A stretch of DNA of 64,000 nucleotides, from NCBI GenBank assembly GCA_025201845.1, contig MU603981.1, positions 4,938 to 68,937 on the forward strand. The letters are read 5' to 3'. Both the position numbers and the translations under genes were made by a program. Source of the stretch: Martensiomyces pterosporus (taxonomy: Eukaryota > Kickxellomycota > Kickxellomycetes > Kickxellales > Kickxellaceae). Below the pieces are notes generated by a model. It saw nothing but the letters and a program-made list of their open reading frames with translations, was not told the origin of the DNA and made no database searches. Positions within the stretch are counted from its first letter, which is position 1; each line of letters starts with the position of its first letter. Of this stretch, positions 1 to 10,252 are shown piece after piece.

Positions 1-1020
1 AGAAGAAGATAGAGCTGATTCGGGGCGAAGGGGTTTGGGCACAGGGCGACGCACAGGGGGTCGCGAAGAGGGAATTGCGGTGGTGGCGGCTGACGATACC
101 GAGCTGACACTCACCAGATCGTCGTCCTCAGCCTTGCTTGCTGCGGTTTGCGGTGCCCTTGTCTCTGGCGCAGCGCCAGTCTTGGCGGCAGCAAACGAGG
201 TGAACTTGATCGTCGTTGCCGGCTTTTGCTGCATAAGCTGCTCGAGGTTCTGATCCAACCAGTGGACATATTCCTCTAGCGACGGAATATTTTCAGGGGT
301 GCCCGCCTCGACCGCAGCATTAACAGTCCTTCTGACATACTTGCCGAACCCCACCTCAATGTTGCGCTTGATGCCCGTGGGAATGCGCTTGTTGGCCACC
401 TGTATCTCGATGACTGGGTCCGACGTTCTCTTAGCTGGGTAGCTGGCTGGAACTACCAGCGCCATGTATAGCCGCGGAACGTCGAAGGGGAAGTCAGGGT
501 CGGACGGCTTCATCTCAACAGCGAATGCAGACTCGCCTCGCTCGGAGCTCAGCCTCTTGACAGTCCACTGCGGTGCTTTGAGCAAGTTCTCAATCTGTGT
601 CTTGCGGTACGAATCACCCCCGCGCTGTCCGCCCCTGCCCTTTCCTCTGGTGTGCTTGCCCTTGCCGCGGGGTCTCGTGTCGCCCTCCTCGCCGCTTCCA
701 TCGCTGCCGTTGCCGGGTTTACGTCCGCGACCGCCGCGACCGCCACGACTGTTGCGACCACGGCTATCTGGGGCGGCATTCTCGCCACCATCAGCGACGT
801 GCAAGAACTTGCATTCGTCGCCGGCTTTGCACTCAGCTCCTTGCTGGATATAGCGGCAGATGACGGCGCGCTTGCGGCCCTGACGGCGTGTGCGTGCCTG
901 CTGCGCCGGTTGGTTCTCCGGTGTGAGGCTGCTGAGATCGGCAGCTGCCGTGTGCACGCCTCCTGCCACAGGAGGACTGATGCTGTTTGTTGGAGCGTCT
1001 GCATCGACTGTTATCGCCAT
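1..1020 (-). CDS. CCCH zinc-finger protein, C-terminus cut by window edge
   Basis: The frame is open from the ATG at 1018-1020 to base 1, so at least 340 codons are present and the 3' end lies outside. Around residues 50-70 there is a C-x8-C-x5-C-x3-H finger (CRYIQQGAECKAGDECKFLH), the RNA-binding type. An Arg/Gly-rich stretch (RGRNSRGGRGGRG) follows, then a conserved-looking domain with APQWTVKRLSSERGESAF and FPFDVPRLYMALVVPASYP. The finger plus RGG-rich segment suggests an RNA-associated role; the exact family is not recognised. A GTGAGT in frame near 114-109 could be a splice donor, so the last codons before the edge may be intronic. It is divergent from the Mtr10 gene, with 546 bases between the two starts. 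Confidence 0.8.
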   Translation of the reverse strand, partial: MAITVDADAPTNSISPPVAGGVHTAAADLSSLTPENQPAQQARTRRQGRKRAVICRYIQQGAECKAGDECKFLHVADGGENAAPDSRGRNSRGGRGGRGRKPGNGSDGSGEEGDTRPRGKGKHTRGKGRGGQRGGDSYRKTQIENLLKAPQWTVKRLSSERGESAFAVEMKPSDPDFPFDVPRLYMALVVPASYPAKRTSDPVIEIQVANKRIPTGIKRNIEVGFGKYVRRTVNAAVEAGTPENIPSLEEYVHWLDQNLEQLMQQKPATTIKFTSFAAAKTGAAPETRAPQTAASKAEDDDLVSVSSVSSAATTAIPSSRPPVRRPVPKPLRPESALSSS

Positions 1021-1566
1021 TATTTTCCAAGCGGAGCTCTGGTGGTGGTGTCTAGTTTGCAAGGGGGTTTGTGTGCTGTGCGGGAAGAAAGTGAAGAGCA
1101 CTACTGGGCGAGTTGTTTGGTGGGGAGGCGCGGTCTGGTACAAAAACGATGAGATAAAAAGAAGAAAGAGAGGTTGAGGCGGATGAGGAGCGCTGCCTCT
1201 GGTGCCCTGTCGATAAAGCGCTAACCGCAGCCGGGAAGGCCCGCTTTTCTCGCGCTGGCCAGTCCACCAACGACCAAACCGGGCAGTGCGCTCGTGTGGC
1301 TAATAAAAGGGCACCAGCAACCCCGCGCCCCCATCTTCGCACACCCCGCAAAAGGCCTAGGTGGTGTGGCCGTGGGCTTTTGTGGACTAGGCTTCTGGCA
1401 CACCTGCACCCAGCCCTTTCTCTTTTCACCTTAGCTCAGCCGCCGCCGCCCTTATTATTGCCGTCTGTACGCTTGCATACTTTATTTACAAACACACCAG
1501 ATCTGAATTCCAGGCTGAAAAGGCGGCCAGGAGCTAGAAGAAACAGACGTAGCTTCAAAAATAGAA
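1021..1566. other. Divergent intergenic region, CCCH gene / MTR10
   Basis: No supported gene. Contains a TAATAAAAGG element near 1299-1309 and a CT-rich tract near 1415-1500 leading into the Mtr10 start, consistent with a fungal leader. Short ORFs here show no family resemblance. Confidence 0.5.
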
Positions 1567-4500
1567 ATGTCGAATCAGCCCGCTGTCGATGAGGTCATTA
1601 ATGCGCTCAATGCGCTCTACCAGAGTGCCGATCTGAAGGCACGCGAGCAGGCAAATTCCTGGCTGGAGCAGTTCCAGAAGACCGTAAGTGCCGAATGTAC
1701 TCCTGGCTCCATTCTCGATGCGCATGCCCTCCTCTACTTTCCTTGCTGCCGCAAATCCCATGCGCCCATGCTGATTGAAGCCCACGGTCCAAATGTTTTG
1801 CATGGCAGCCTCTTTGTAGACACAGGCATGGACCACATCGGACGCCATCTTGGGCACCGCCGAGCTCGGACTCGAGGCAAAGCTGTTTGCGGCCCAGACG
1901 CTGCGCAATAAGATCATCAACGACTTTGCCGAGCTAGGCGAAGCAGGCGCCCTGTCGCTGCGTGACTCTGTTGTCAACCACCTGCGCAATGCACGCAGCG
2001 GTCCTCAGCCCCTGGTCACTCAGCTGTGTCTTTCTCTGGCTGATCTGGCAGTCCAGCTGGGCGCATGGGCCGACCCCTTTGCCGACATGACGGGGTCGTT
2101 CCTGTCGGACCCCGAGTCGGTATCATGCCTGCTCGAGTTCCTTGCGGTGCTTCCCGAGGAGGTGCTCAATGAGCGCATCATACTGCCCACGGACTTTTTC
2201 CGGCGAAGGTCGGCAGAGCTGCTCACCAGAAGGGCCGGCGACCTCATCCAGCTGCTGGTTCAGTGCCTGCAGCAGCCCGATCTCAAAGCCGATGCACACA
2301 CAAGAGTCCTGGTGTGCTTTACGTCGTGGCTCAAGAACGGAGAAATCACGCTGATGATGATGCAGAATACCCCGCTTATTGAGCTCGCGCTTGCTGCGCT
2401 GAAGGCTGATGATAGCACTGTGTTTGACACTGCGGTGGATGCAATCTGCGGGATCATCTACGAGACGCACCTGGACCGCGACGATGAGCCCGAGATTGTG
2501 CGTGTGAAGAACGTCACTGTTGAGCAGCAGTTGGTGCCACAGCTCAACAGCGTTGCCGCGCAGATGCGTGCGGATCCGCTGGTTGTCGAGGGCGACGAGG
2601 AGCGGATACGCGGGTACTGCCGCATCTTTACCGAGGCTGGCGAGGCGTGGGTGCAGCGCATGGTCCTCAACACGCCGGCCTTTGAGGGCCTCATCTCTGC
2701 GCTGGTGGACTGCATGCGACTGGATAACTTGGACGTGATCACCATGCTGTTTGACTTTTGGAACATCCTGGCCGACCGCGCCCTCGAGTACACCTCGTCC
2801 TGTGATCCTGCGCGGAGGACGCTGACCAATGTGTTCGACACGGTCATCGACATCATCATCCGCCACCTGCAGTACCCGTCTACCTACGATGCCAGCGACT
2901 CGCGCGGCGGGTGGACTGCCAAGGAGCGCGACGAGTTCCGCGAGTTCCGCCACAACATCGGCGACGTCCTCAAAGACTGTGTCCGCGTCGTCGGCCCCAC
3001 CAAGGCCCTATCGCACCCCTACGCCATCATGGTCAATGGAATCAGCGGCGCCACGCAGCTGCCCTGGCAGGACATCGAGGCACCCCTGTTTGCCCTGCGC
3101 GCAATGGGCGCTGAGGTCAGCCCGCTCGAAAACGAGATGCTGCCCAAGATCATGGACATGTTCACACAGTTCCCCGCGCACCCAAAGCTGCGCTACGCAG
3201 CGACACTGGTTATTGGGCGGTACACGGAGTGGACGTACGAGCACCCGCAGTACGTCCAGTTCCAGCTGAACTACATCGCCGAGGGGTTCAAGATCCGCGA
3301 GGTAGCTGCGGCTAGTGCGCAGTCGCTCAAGTACCTGTGCCAGGACTGCGCCAAGTATCTGGCGGACCACTGGGCCGACCTGCTGAAGTTCTACAGCGAG
3401 GTGGCATCCAGCGGCACGCTCGACGAGGGCGATGTGATTGAGTTCTCGGAGGCACTGGCGCACGTCGTCAGCGCTGTGCCAGAGCCCAACACGTCGGCGG
3501 CTATTGAGTCCTTCTGCCTGCCCATTGGCCAGGAGCTCGGAGCACTGCTGCAGATGCCCCAGCTGGACGACAGCGAGAAGCAGCAGCTGGCCCTCCTGCT
3601 TGACCGCCTGGGCGTGTTCCTCAGATATGTGCATGTTGAGGACAATGCATCGGCGGAGGCTCTGACTGAGCGCATCATCAATGAGTCGTGGCCCCTGGTG
3701 AACACCACCATGCAGAGACTCGCGGGAGACGCGGTTGTCTCCGAGAGTCTGTCAAAGTTCATCCGCGTGCTTGTCGAGTTCTACCCGGGTGTGCTGAGGC
3801 CGATTGTCGCGCAGATCGTGGATGCCGTCGTCCTGGCGTTCCAGCAGACGGGGCTGAGTGCCTACCTGTGGCTTGCCCGCAGGATCCTCAATGTGAGCCA
3901 GAGTTTGGCGAACGACGAGCCCGAGTCCTTGCAGCTGGTCACCCAGATGATTGAAAGACTGAGCGAGGCTGCACTGGCCTTGTTCCAGGGCACATCGTTC
4001 TCTGATATTCCCGAGACGACTGAGGACTACTTTAGGCTGCTTGAGAGAGCTGTTGAGACGGCGCCGGGGTACATCATCGCCATGCCCACGTTCCCGTACG
4101 TCTTCCAGGCGGCCATTGCTGCGCTGGAGGTCAACCAGTACCACGCGCAGATGGCCGTCCTGCATGCGTGGTCCCAGATCCTCAACCCCACGAAGCGCCA
4201 CATCCGCATGATGCAGGAGAGCAAGTCGCAGGCCACCCTGGGTGGCGCCAACGGCGGACCGCAGGGCAACCCAGCGGCGCTGCCGACTAGCCCCGGCGGC
4301 CATTTCCCATCTCCTCTGCGGTCGCGCCGGAGAAGCACCAGACTCGATACATATCCCGTGGAGCAGGTCGTAGACCTGTGCACCAAGCACGGGTTTGAGC
4401 TGACGGTAAAGATCATGCGTGGTGTGATGCAGCTCTTTGACCGCGAGGCTGTGTCGGAGGCGGCCGATCTGTTTGCCTCGCTAGTGGCGATTGTTAGCGA

Positions 4501-4741
4501 TGGGCCGGCGGTCGTTGCGGGTCAGTTCGATAGCCCGCCACTGCCCACTATGGTGGAGTGGGAGCAGGCTATGCTGCTGCAGATTCCGGATGCCAACTTC
4601 CCTGCTGTGGATAAGCAGTCGTTTTTGGGCGACTTGTCGGAGAATATCCAGGCCAGGCAGTGGCCCAAGATCAAGGTCCTGATGAGCGACTTTGCGGCTG
4701 TGTTTTGGCGCCGCAATGTTGGGTCGTCGGCCACCAACTAA
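1567..4741 (+). CDS. MTR10: Mtr10/transportin-3 type nuclear import receptor (2 exons)
   Basis: Importin-beta superfamily receptor. Family members (yeast Mtr10, human TNPO3) import SR/RS-type RNA-binding proteins and act in tRNA traffic. Model: exon 1 1567-1683, intron 1684-1819 (GTAAGT...TTTGTAG), exon 2 1820-4741; 1012 aa, the usual size. The junction restores the N-terminal helical repeat, EQFQKT joined to TQAWTTSDAIL, followed by KLFAAQTLRNKI, which matches the family's AAQT signature. HEAT-like helical repeats run the whole length, with an exportin-1-like region around residues 90-240. A Gly/Ser-Pro-rich loop lies near residues 850-880. The stop is 58 bases from the convergent XPA stop, so the 3' UTRs probably overlap. 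Confidence 0.93.
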
Positions 4742-4799
4742 AAAAAAAACATTTTTGTCTTGCTGTTCTACGCCTTACATTTTCAATACACCCTGTTTT

Positions 4800-5691
4800 C
4801 TAAAACTCCTCTACTTCTATGACCAGCCCGCAAGAGCATCTTTGCCGCCCGCTGTCGTCGTCGCTGATCGGCTCGTACGAGTGGGTGTGCTCCTTTTCCA
4901 GGCGCAGCCGCTCTCTGCGCTTCTTCTCAAACTCCTCGACGCGAGTGCGTCTTCGCAGATCTACTCAAACCAACAGCATGGCACGCAGCATGTTAGTGAA
5001 GTGGACGCCAGCATGTGCCAAAGAAGCAATGGCGTGGAAGCAGCACAACGGCGGCTTACCTGCAACTGAGCGCCGGTACTTTTTCTCTTTTCGATCGCGC
5101 TTTTCCGCTGCTCGCCGCTCAAACTCCTTGTCCAGCTCCTCTAAACTGCCCCACTTGTCGACTGCAAACTCCTCAAGGTTCTCTCTAAGATACAGAAGCA
5201 TGTTGTTCCACGTCGACTTGTGCGGGTTGGGCTTTTCCCACACCGGCAGCCGCTCGCGATCGCGCAACTCGCTGTCTGTCAGCAAATAGTCCTCCTTGGC
5301 CTCCGTCTTTGTCAAAAGCGAGTATTTGTCCGGAATTGCTTCGATGCACTGCTTACACACCTTGACTCGGAATATTTTGAGATACGCAATATCCAAGTCG
5401 AGCGATCCGCACTCGTGGCACTTTGGGCTCTCCTGCGGATCCGGATTATACGCTACACACATCGAAAGCGTTAATTAGAACAGACCCTGTATGGCATGCA
5501 GGTGCCTCCCTTGCCGTGGCCTGCTGTACTTACGTATTTCGTCAAGCACAATGATCTTCCGTTTCTTTTCGGGGGAATTGGCAGGCTGCTCCTCTTCCAG
5601 GAACCCGCCTCTTGTGTCCTTCATCGTACTCAGATTGTATTCGTAGTATCCTGTGGACATCCTGGTGGCGCGGATTCGCTCCTTTTGCTTT

Positions 5692-5723
<32 letters not shown>

Positions 5724-5837
5724 GTCACTGTTGTCGCATTGGCCGCTGGTTGACGGGGTTAGCTTTCTCTTATCCAGCGCTTTCCTGCGATTGGCTTCTA
5801 TGAGCGCTAGCTGCTCTGGCGTCAGCTGCTCCGACAT
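4800..5837 (-). CDS. RAD14: XPA/Rad14 nucleotide-excision-repair protein (3 exons)
   Basis: DNA damage-verification scaffold of nucleotide excision repair. Model on the minus strand: exon 1 5837-5534, exon 2 5452-5060, exon 3 4960-4800; 285 aa. Both introns are GT-AG (GTAAGT and GTAAGC donors). The zinc finger is seen as CHECGS...CKQCIE, followed by YSLLTKTEAKEDYLLTDSEL, the XPA signature. Exon 3 is supported because it supplies the family C-terminus, a basic helix (RRRTRVEEFEKKRRERL) ending in a CSCG motif that matches the C-terminal CTMCG of human XPA. Upstream of the finger, TRGGF and a nine-Gln tract from a CAG repeat are present. The start MSEQLTPEQ fits the family. Confidence 0.92.
5692..5722. 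repeat. CTG/CAG trinucleotide repeat in XPA exon 1
   Basis: About nine uninterrupted CTG units (CAG on the coding strand) encode a Gln tract N-terminal to the XPA zinc finger. The sequence directly shows the repeat; length polymorphism is only expected. Confidence 0.9.
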
Positions 5838-6199
5838 TGCCAGCTGATATCTTATCCCGATGTGCGTTGTATTCCAAGAGGAAAAGAGAAAACAGACGTG
5901 TTTACAACTGGCAGTGTGCTGCAAAAGTATCGACTAGGGAGGCAAGAAAGGCGAGCACACAGAATCCCTTTGCACAGAATGTAATGCAGCTGGAGCTCAT
6001 AGCCTGGTGAATTCCGCAGCAAGTCGCCGAAAACGGCTCGCTGGCTTGAGCGAGTCGCGATTCGGCGAGGCCGAAGGCGAGCAGCAACGGCACCAGGATG
6101 TGGAAGCCTGCACACTGCGGGTGTTGGTGGAGGGCCTGCAAGCCGTTTCAAGCAGCGTGTGCTTGAAAATGCAAGCCAGAAGGCAGTCGGGGTATGGAC

Positions 6200-6640
6200 G
6201 ACGAGCGGTGACCCGTATATGCTGGTTTTTTTACAAGTGGCTGGTGGGCATTCGCGGCACAGACAGCACACTCATTGTAGGCAAGGAGCTTATGCTGCAG
6301 TTCGGGTTTCCCGACAACTACCCAGCTGAGGCACTGGAGATGATATTCCTTGGACAGCCTCCAGAGCACCTGTACATCTATGGCAACGGGCATGTATGCT
6401 TGAGCATTCTTTGCAACGACTGGTCGCTGGCCATCACCGCAGATGCTGTGTGTCTGTCCGTATTGTTGATGATGGAGCCGATGTATGTGTGTCTGTCCGT
6501 GTTGTTGATGTTGCTGGCTGAGCTGCAAGAAAAAGGCAAGTACAGCCCTTTCCGTTGCTGGGAATACAGGTCCACATATCTCCAAGTGCCTGGATAGTGC
6601 CACTAGTGCATTTTTCTTCGTCTTGCTCCCACTGCCTGTC
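6200..6640 (+). pseudogene. Decayed UBE2W-like ubiquitin-conjugating enzyme copy
   Basis: From about 6238 the frame reads WLVGIRGTDSTL, FGFPDNYPAEALEMIFLG and NGHVCLSIL, clearly an E2 core of the UBE2W/Ubc16 type with the active-site Cys present. Decay signs: the HPHIY motif reads HLYIY; the VCLSVL helix is duplicated in frame by a 39-base-offset repeat (6447-6470 and 6486-6509); the SCKKK coding block before the donor is out of frame with the upstream core; and a 3' remnant reading HISKCLDSATSAFFFV lies in yet another phase. No convincing N-terminal exon is visible upstream. An intact paralogue lies at 54452-55124. A transcribed, divergent E2 variant cannot be excluded. Confidence 0.7.
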
Positions 6641-7481
6641 TGTAGGAGAGACCGGACTTGGGCCAAGACTAGCGAGGACTGCCTTCTGCTCGCCAAAGAC
6701 CGCAAAGCGGGGTTTTCGCGGCAGGCGTCCTTTTCATTCGTCATACACGCTATGGCTTGAAATGTATTCCAGCTTGGGAGTGCGATGCAGCGCCTGATTG
6801 CCGATTAGACGATTACATGTGCACACTTGGTGCTTTTGCGTGCACTGTAGACGAAAACGTGTAGCAGGGCATGCCTAGCTCTCTTTTATCCACCCAGATA
6901 CTAAATTTGGCATACATCCCTTTCACGCTTCCCTGGTGTCTGCCAGAGCGGTGGGGGCGGCAGCGGGGATATCCGTGATAAACAGAAAAACAAACGCTAC
7001 TGCTGCTCGGCCTCAGGCGAGAAGGCTGCAGCATTTTTGTGACAGATTGGGTGTTCTGGCATGCCCATGCGCGACATTGAGTGCCCGCTTGGCAAACATG
7101 CATCCACTCTGCTGATGGCGATTGTGTCGCTCGCTCTGCTTTGTTCCCTTCTGATTTCGCAGCAGCAGCATCCTTTTTTGACAACTCAAGGCCAGAGAAC
7201 CAGTTTGTTGCTAGTAGGCTATTTTAAGGGCCCTGCTTCATTTCACTTTTATTGCTGCCTCCGTCCCACCTCTGCGCACAGGCTTCTCTCTTGCACCGTC
7301 TTTTCCCTTTATTTTCTGCTATTATTTCGCTGCTTTACGTCTCAATAAGCGCTGGGCATTTTCTATTACCGTCTTATTGTCGCTGTTTGTTTCTACATCT
7401 CTGTAAATACCCCACCCGTCGCACAATACCCCGCCACGCGTTTGCACACAAGGAAGGTCTGTGCAGCACACAAAAGTTCAG
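6641..7481. other. Intergenic stretch and CT-rich leader of the UPF0658 gene
   Basis: No supported gene. The last 230 bases (7250-7480) are strongly pyrimidine-rich, like the leaders seen elsewhere in this window, and probably hold the transcription start of the downstream membrane protein gene. A TATTTTAAGGG element sits near 7220. Confidence 0.45.
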
Positions 7482-8579
7482 ATGGCGCGCGAGGCACTTC
7501 AAAAGCTAGTCCCAAAGGACGCCGTTCCCCGGAACTACACGTTTGCCGTAATCCTCCTGGCCATCTCGTTCATAATAGTCGAGTCCTACATCATGTATCT
7601 GACCAACGAGGGCCACAAAACAGCGCAGGCAAACCAGTGGAAGGTCCCCGGCATCCAGGAGGCAGTAACCACGTCAATGACCACGTACATGGTGTACAAC
7701 GCCATCTACATCCTCTCTCAGGTATACATGGTCATCATTTGCCTGGAAGCAGTGGCGACGGAAAACACCATCCAGGTAATCGCTGCCCTCTTCTTCTACT
7801 TTGTCTGCCTGGTGTACTCGGTCACCAGGTACATTGCATTCTACCTGCTGCCGAGTTTGGCAGCAAAAATGTTTCTTCGGGACAACAATATGCACACACT
7901 GCAAATCGGCGTTATTGTCATGTACTGCATGTCCCTGGTGTCCCTCGTCGTGCTCTCGTGGAAGCTGAAGAAGGAGGTCGGGTGGAGCGTGTACAAGAAG
8001 CTGGGTGCCGACGTGGCCCTGCACAGGGCATACAAGTGGCACCAGAACCTGGTGATGCTGCTGAAGCTGGATATATTTTTCATCGGCTCGTACCTGATTC
8101 AGATGACGGCGCTGGTGCTCAAGGCGGATGACACGGAGACATGGCTGCAGATTACTGTGTTTATTCCGTTCAGCATCGTTGTCGTGTTCTTGGCGTTCTA
8201 CGCGCTGCACGGCGAGAGGCGCCGCCTGATGATCGGAGTTACTTGGTGTCTTGTGTTGTCCGTCGGGTACTTCATCTTTAAGATCGCGCGCGTGTGCAGG
8301 TCGGACATCATCGGGCAGCCTGGCGACCCCTACGAGGATAACCGCCCGTACTTTATGATCACCATCGTTGCCACCATGCTGCTGGTCATTGCCACCGCTG
8401 TGGTCTCGGTGCTTTGCACCCAGAACTTTGATGCCGGGCTCAAGGAGGCCATCGCGTATGACCGCATGAAGAGGAATCACAACAAGCTGTACAACCAGGA
8501 CAAGGCTACGCATGAGGAGTCGGCTGCCTTGGTTCCAAAGCCTGACTTGACGACGCGGGACCGCTTCACACTAGAGTAG
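7482..8579 (+). CDS. UPF0658-type Golgi multi-pass membrane protein
   Basis: 365 aa from MAREALQKLVPK; an in-frame Met 21 bases upstream (7461) is an alternative. The sequence shows about seven hydrophobic helices: around residues 20-40, 70-90, 100-125, 145-165, 205-225, 235-255, 265-285 and 305-330. The short charged N-terminus and long polar C-terminal tail (DRMKRNHNKLYN...) complete the layout. This matches the fungal UPF0658 family, whose S. pombe member is described as a Golgi membrane protein; the molecular function is unknown. No introns. It is followed 156 bases later by the convergent COQ7 gene. Confidence 0.75.
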   Translation: MAREALQKLVPKDAVPRNYTFAVILLAISFIIVESYIMYLTNEGHKTAQANQWKVPGIQEAVTTSMTTYMVYNAIYILSQVYMVIICLEAVATENTIQVIAALFFYFVCLVYSVTRYIAFYLLPSLAAKMFLRDNNMHTLQIGVIVMYCMSLVSLVVLSWKLKKEVGWSVYKKLGADVALHRAYKWHQNLVMLLKLDIFFIGSYLIQMTALVLKADDTETWLQITVFIPFSIVVVFLAFYALHGERRRLMIGVTWCLVLSVGYFIFKIARVCRSDIIGQPGDPYEDNRPYFMITIVATMLLVIATAVVSVLCTQNFDAGLKEAIAYDRMKRNHNKLYNQDKATHEESAALVPKPDLTTRDRFTLE

Positions 8580-8735
8580 CGGCATGGCTCTGCATCCCAT
8601 TTGACCAACAATCCCTTTTCCTTTTATTCCTGCGTTGCTATCGCCTTTTCAGCGTGTATATGTCTCCAATTTTTCTACCCCTAGGCGCGTCTAATATAGC
8701 TGGCGCTAGCATAAAAAGAAGGCGGTGCTTGGTCT

Positions 8736-9431
8736 CTAAATCCTTGCGCACAGCCAAATGGCCACACTGCACCCGCCCTTGATAAGCTCAAACTGCAGCT
8801 GGTGGAGGGGTGCCAGCTGTGCGCCGTGATCCACGGCGGTATCCAGATGCTCCAGCTCCTCATCCCTGCACTTCGCAATCGACCTCTTCAGATCGTCCAG
8901 CTCCTTGTGCTTGAGCAGGTACAGATCCCTCAGCTGGTCGTTGTAGTGGCCGCCAATCCTTGTCTCCACAGCCTCCGTGCAAGTCATGGCCGACTTCATT
9001 CCCAGCAAGGCCGAAGTAACGCCCAGGATGTACCCGCCAACGGCAGCCACCGGCTGGAGGATCGTGGGGCGTACGTGGAAGTCGGCTATGTGCTTGTCCA
9101 TTATTTGCAAGTGCACGACCTCCTGATCGCGCATATGCTCGAGGAGGCGTTTGAGCTTGGGATCGTGGCCCAGCACAGCCAGCTGCCCCTTGTAGATGGT
9201 CACAGCGGCGGTTTCGCCGGCTTGGTTGATGCGGATGAAGCGGTCAATCATCGAGTGCTCGTCCTTGGTCAGCGCCAGGGAGCCACCCTTTACCTGGACA
9301 GTGTCCTTGTACGTGAACTCTTTGAGATAAGGGTTGCGCGCTGCATGGCTGCTGGTGAATCTAAGTGCTGCTCCTGCTGCTGTGCTGAATTTGGGGAGGG
9401 CCGGTGCCGAGCGCGAAAGCAAGGACGCCAT
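8736..9431 (-). CDS. COQ7: COQ7, demethoxyubiquinone hydroxylase
   Basis: Di-iron monooxygenase of ubiquinone synthesis, hydroxylating demethoxyubiquinone on the matrix face of the inner mitochondrial membrane. 231 aa, a normal length. The start MASLLSRSAPALPKF was chosen because it begins a Ser/Ala/Arg-rich presequence; the frame stays open upstream to 9734 but without family similarity. Iron ligands are visible: E in INQAGETAAV, the EVVHLQ motif (E-x2-H), a Glu in CTEAVE, and E-x2-H in DEELEHLDTA. The C-terminal ending GGCSVAIWLCARI is typical. Minus strand, convergent with the UPF0658 gene. Confidence 0.95.
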   Translation of the reverse strand: MASLLSRSAPALPKFSTAAGAALRFTSSHAARNPYLKEFTYKDTVQVKGGSLALTKDEHSMIDRFIRINQAGETAAVTIYKGQLAVLGHDPKLKRLLEHMRDQEVVHLQIMDKHIADFHVRPTILQPVAAVGGYILGVTSALLGMKSAMTCTEAVETRIGGHYNDQLRDLYLLKHKELDDLKRSIAKCRDEELEHLDTAVDHGAQLAPLHQLQFELIKGGCSVAIWLCARI

Positions 9432-10252
9432 TGTTGTGGGCTCTTGCTTCAAAAGAGGGGCTGCAGGTGGTGCCTGAAGAGTAAATTCAAATAAGCGGGC
9501 AAGCTGGCGGAAAAGAAAGAAAGGAGGGTTGGTTGGCGATGACGATTCCACAGCGGAAAACACCCAGGCGCCAGTACCCCAGCCCCTTCGCTTACTGCCA
9601 TCGCTCTCCTGCAGTTGCCGCCACACGAGCACATTGTCCATGGAGGTTCTCGGCCAAGAAGAAAGACAGCCGCGCATCGGCCTGGAACAAGCACGGGGCC
9701 ATGGCACTGGGGGCTGACCACAGCTCGGGAACATGTTTAATTAAAAAGAAAACCATTTTATCAAGGTGCGCAATCGCCGCTTTGCTGCCGTGAACAGAGA
9801 AAGAGCCCAGCTGAGCTTTCGCCTGCCGGGGTGCCAGGACCACGATCCGCACAGGGCTCCATCAACAGTGAATTGGCGAGCAAACATGCGGCGGACACAG
9901 GGAAACAGGAGTGCAAAAAAAGGCACCCTGGGAAAAAAACCCTTTCTGGGCCATGTAGCATGGAGCATGAAAACGATCACTTTCACCATTAGTTGCGGAA
10001 ATAACGAAAACGGCCGCAGGCAGCTGTGGCCTGTGTGAGCAGAAGAGCTCCTGGTCCTTGGAGCTGCAGATGGAAAGCTAATCTACAGCCATCGCTGCTC
10101 TTTCCAGCCCTCCGCTCCTTTAAATAGCATTCGCCTCTTCTCTTCCGCCTTTGCTTCTCTCTTCTTTGCACCATAAACCACAAACTACACACTATATCTG
10201 GACTCCGCTTTTTAGCATAGCCTTTACTCCTTCATCATAAACGGCAACGTCG
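9432..10252. other. Divergent promoter region COQ7 / AVT transporter
   Basis: No supported gene in about 820 bases. Near 10118-10126 a TTTAAATAG element precedes a CT-rich stretch (10130-10170) ahead of the transporter start. Short ORFs on both strands show no domain resemblance. Confidence 0.45.

Noticed and set aside
5692..5722. CRISPR-like or satellite repeat from CTG units
   Set aside because: Simple trinucleotide run coding for Gln inside XPA; no spacers.
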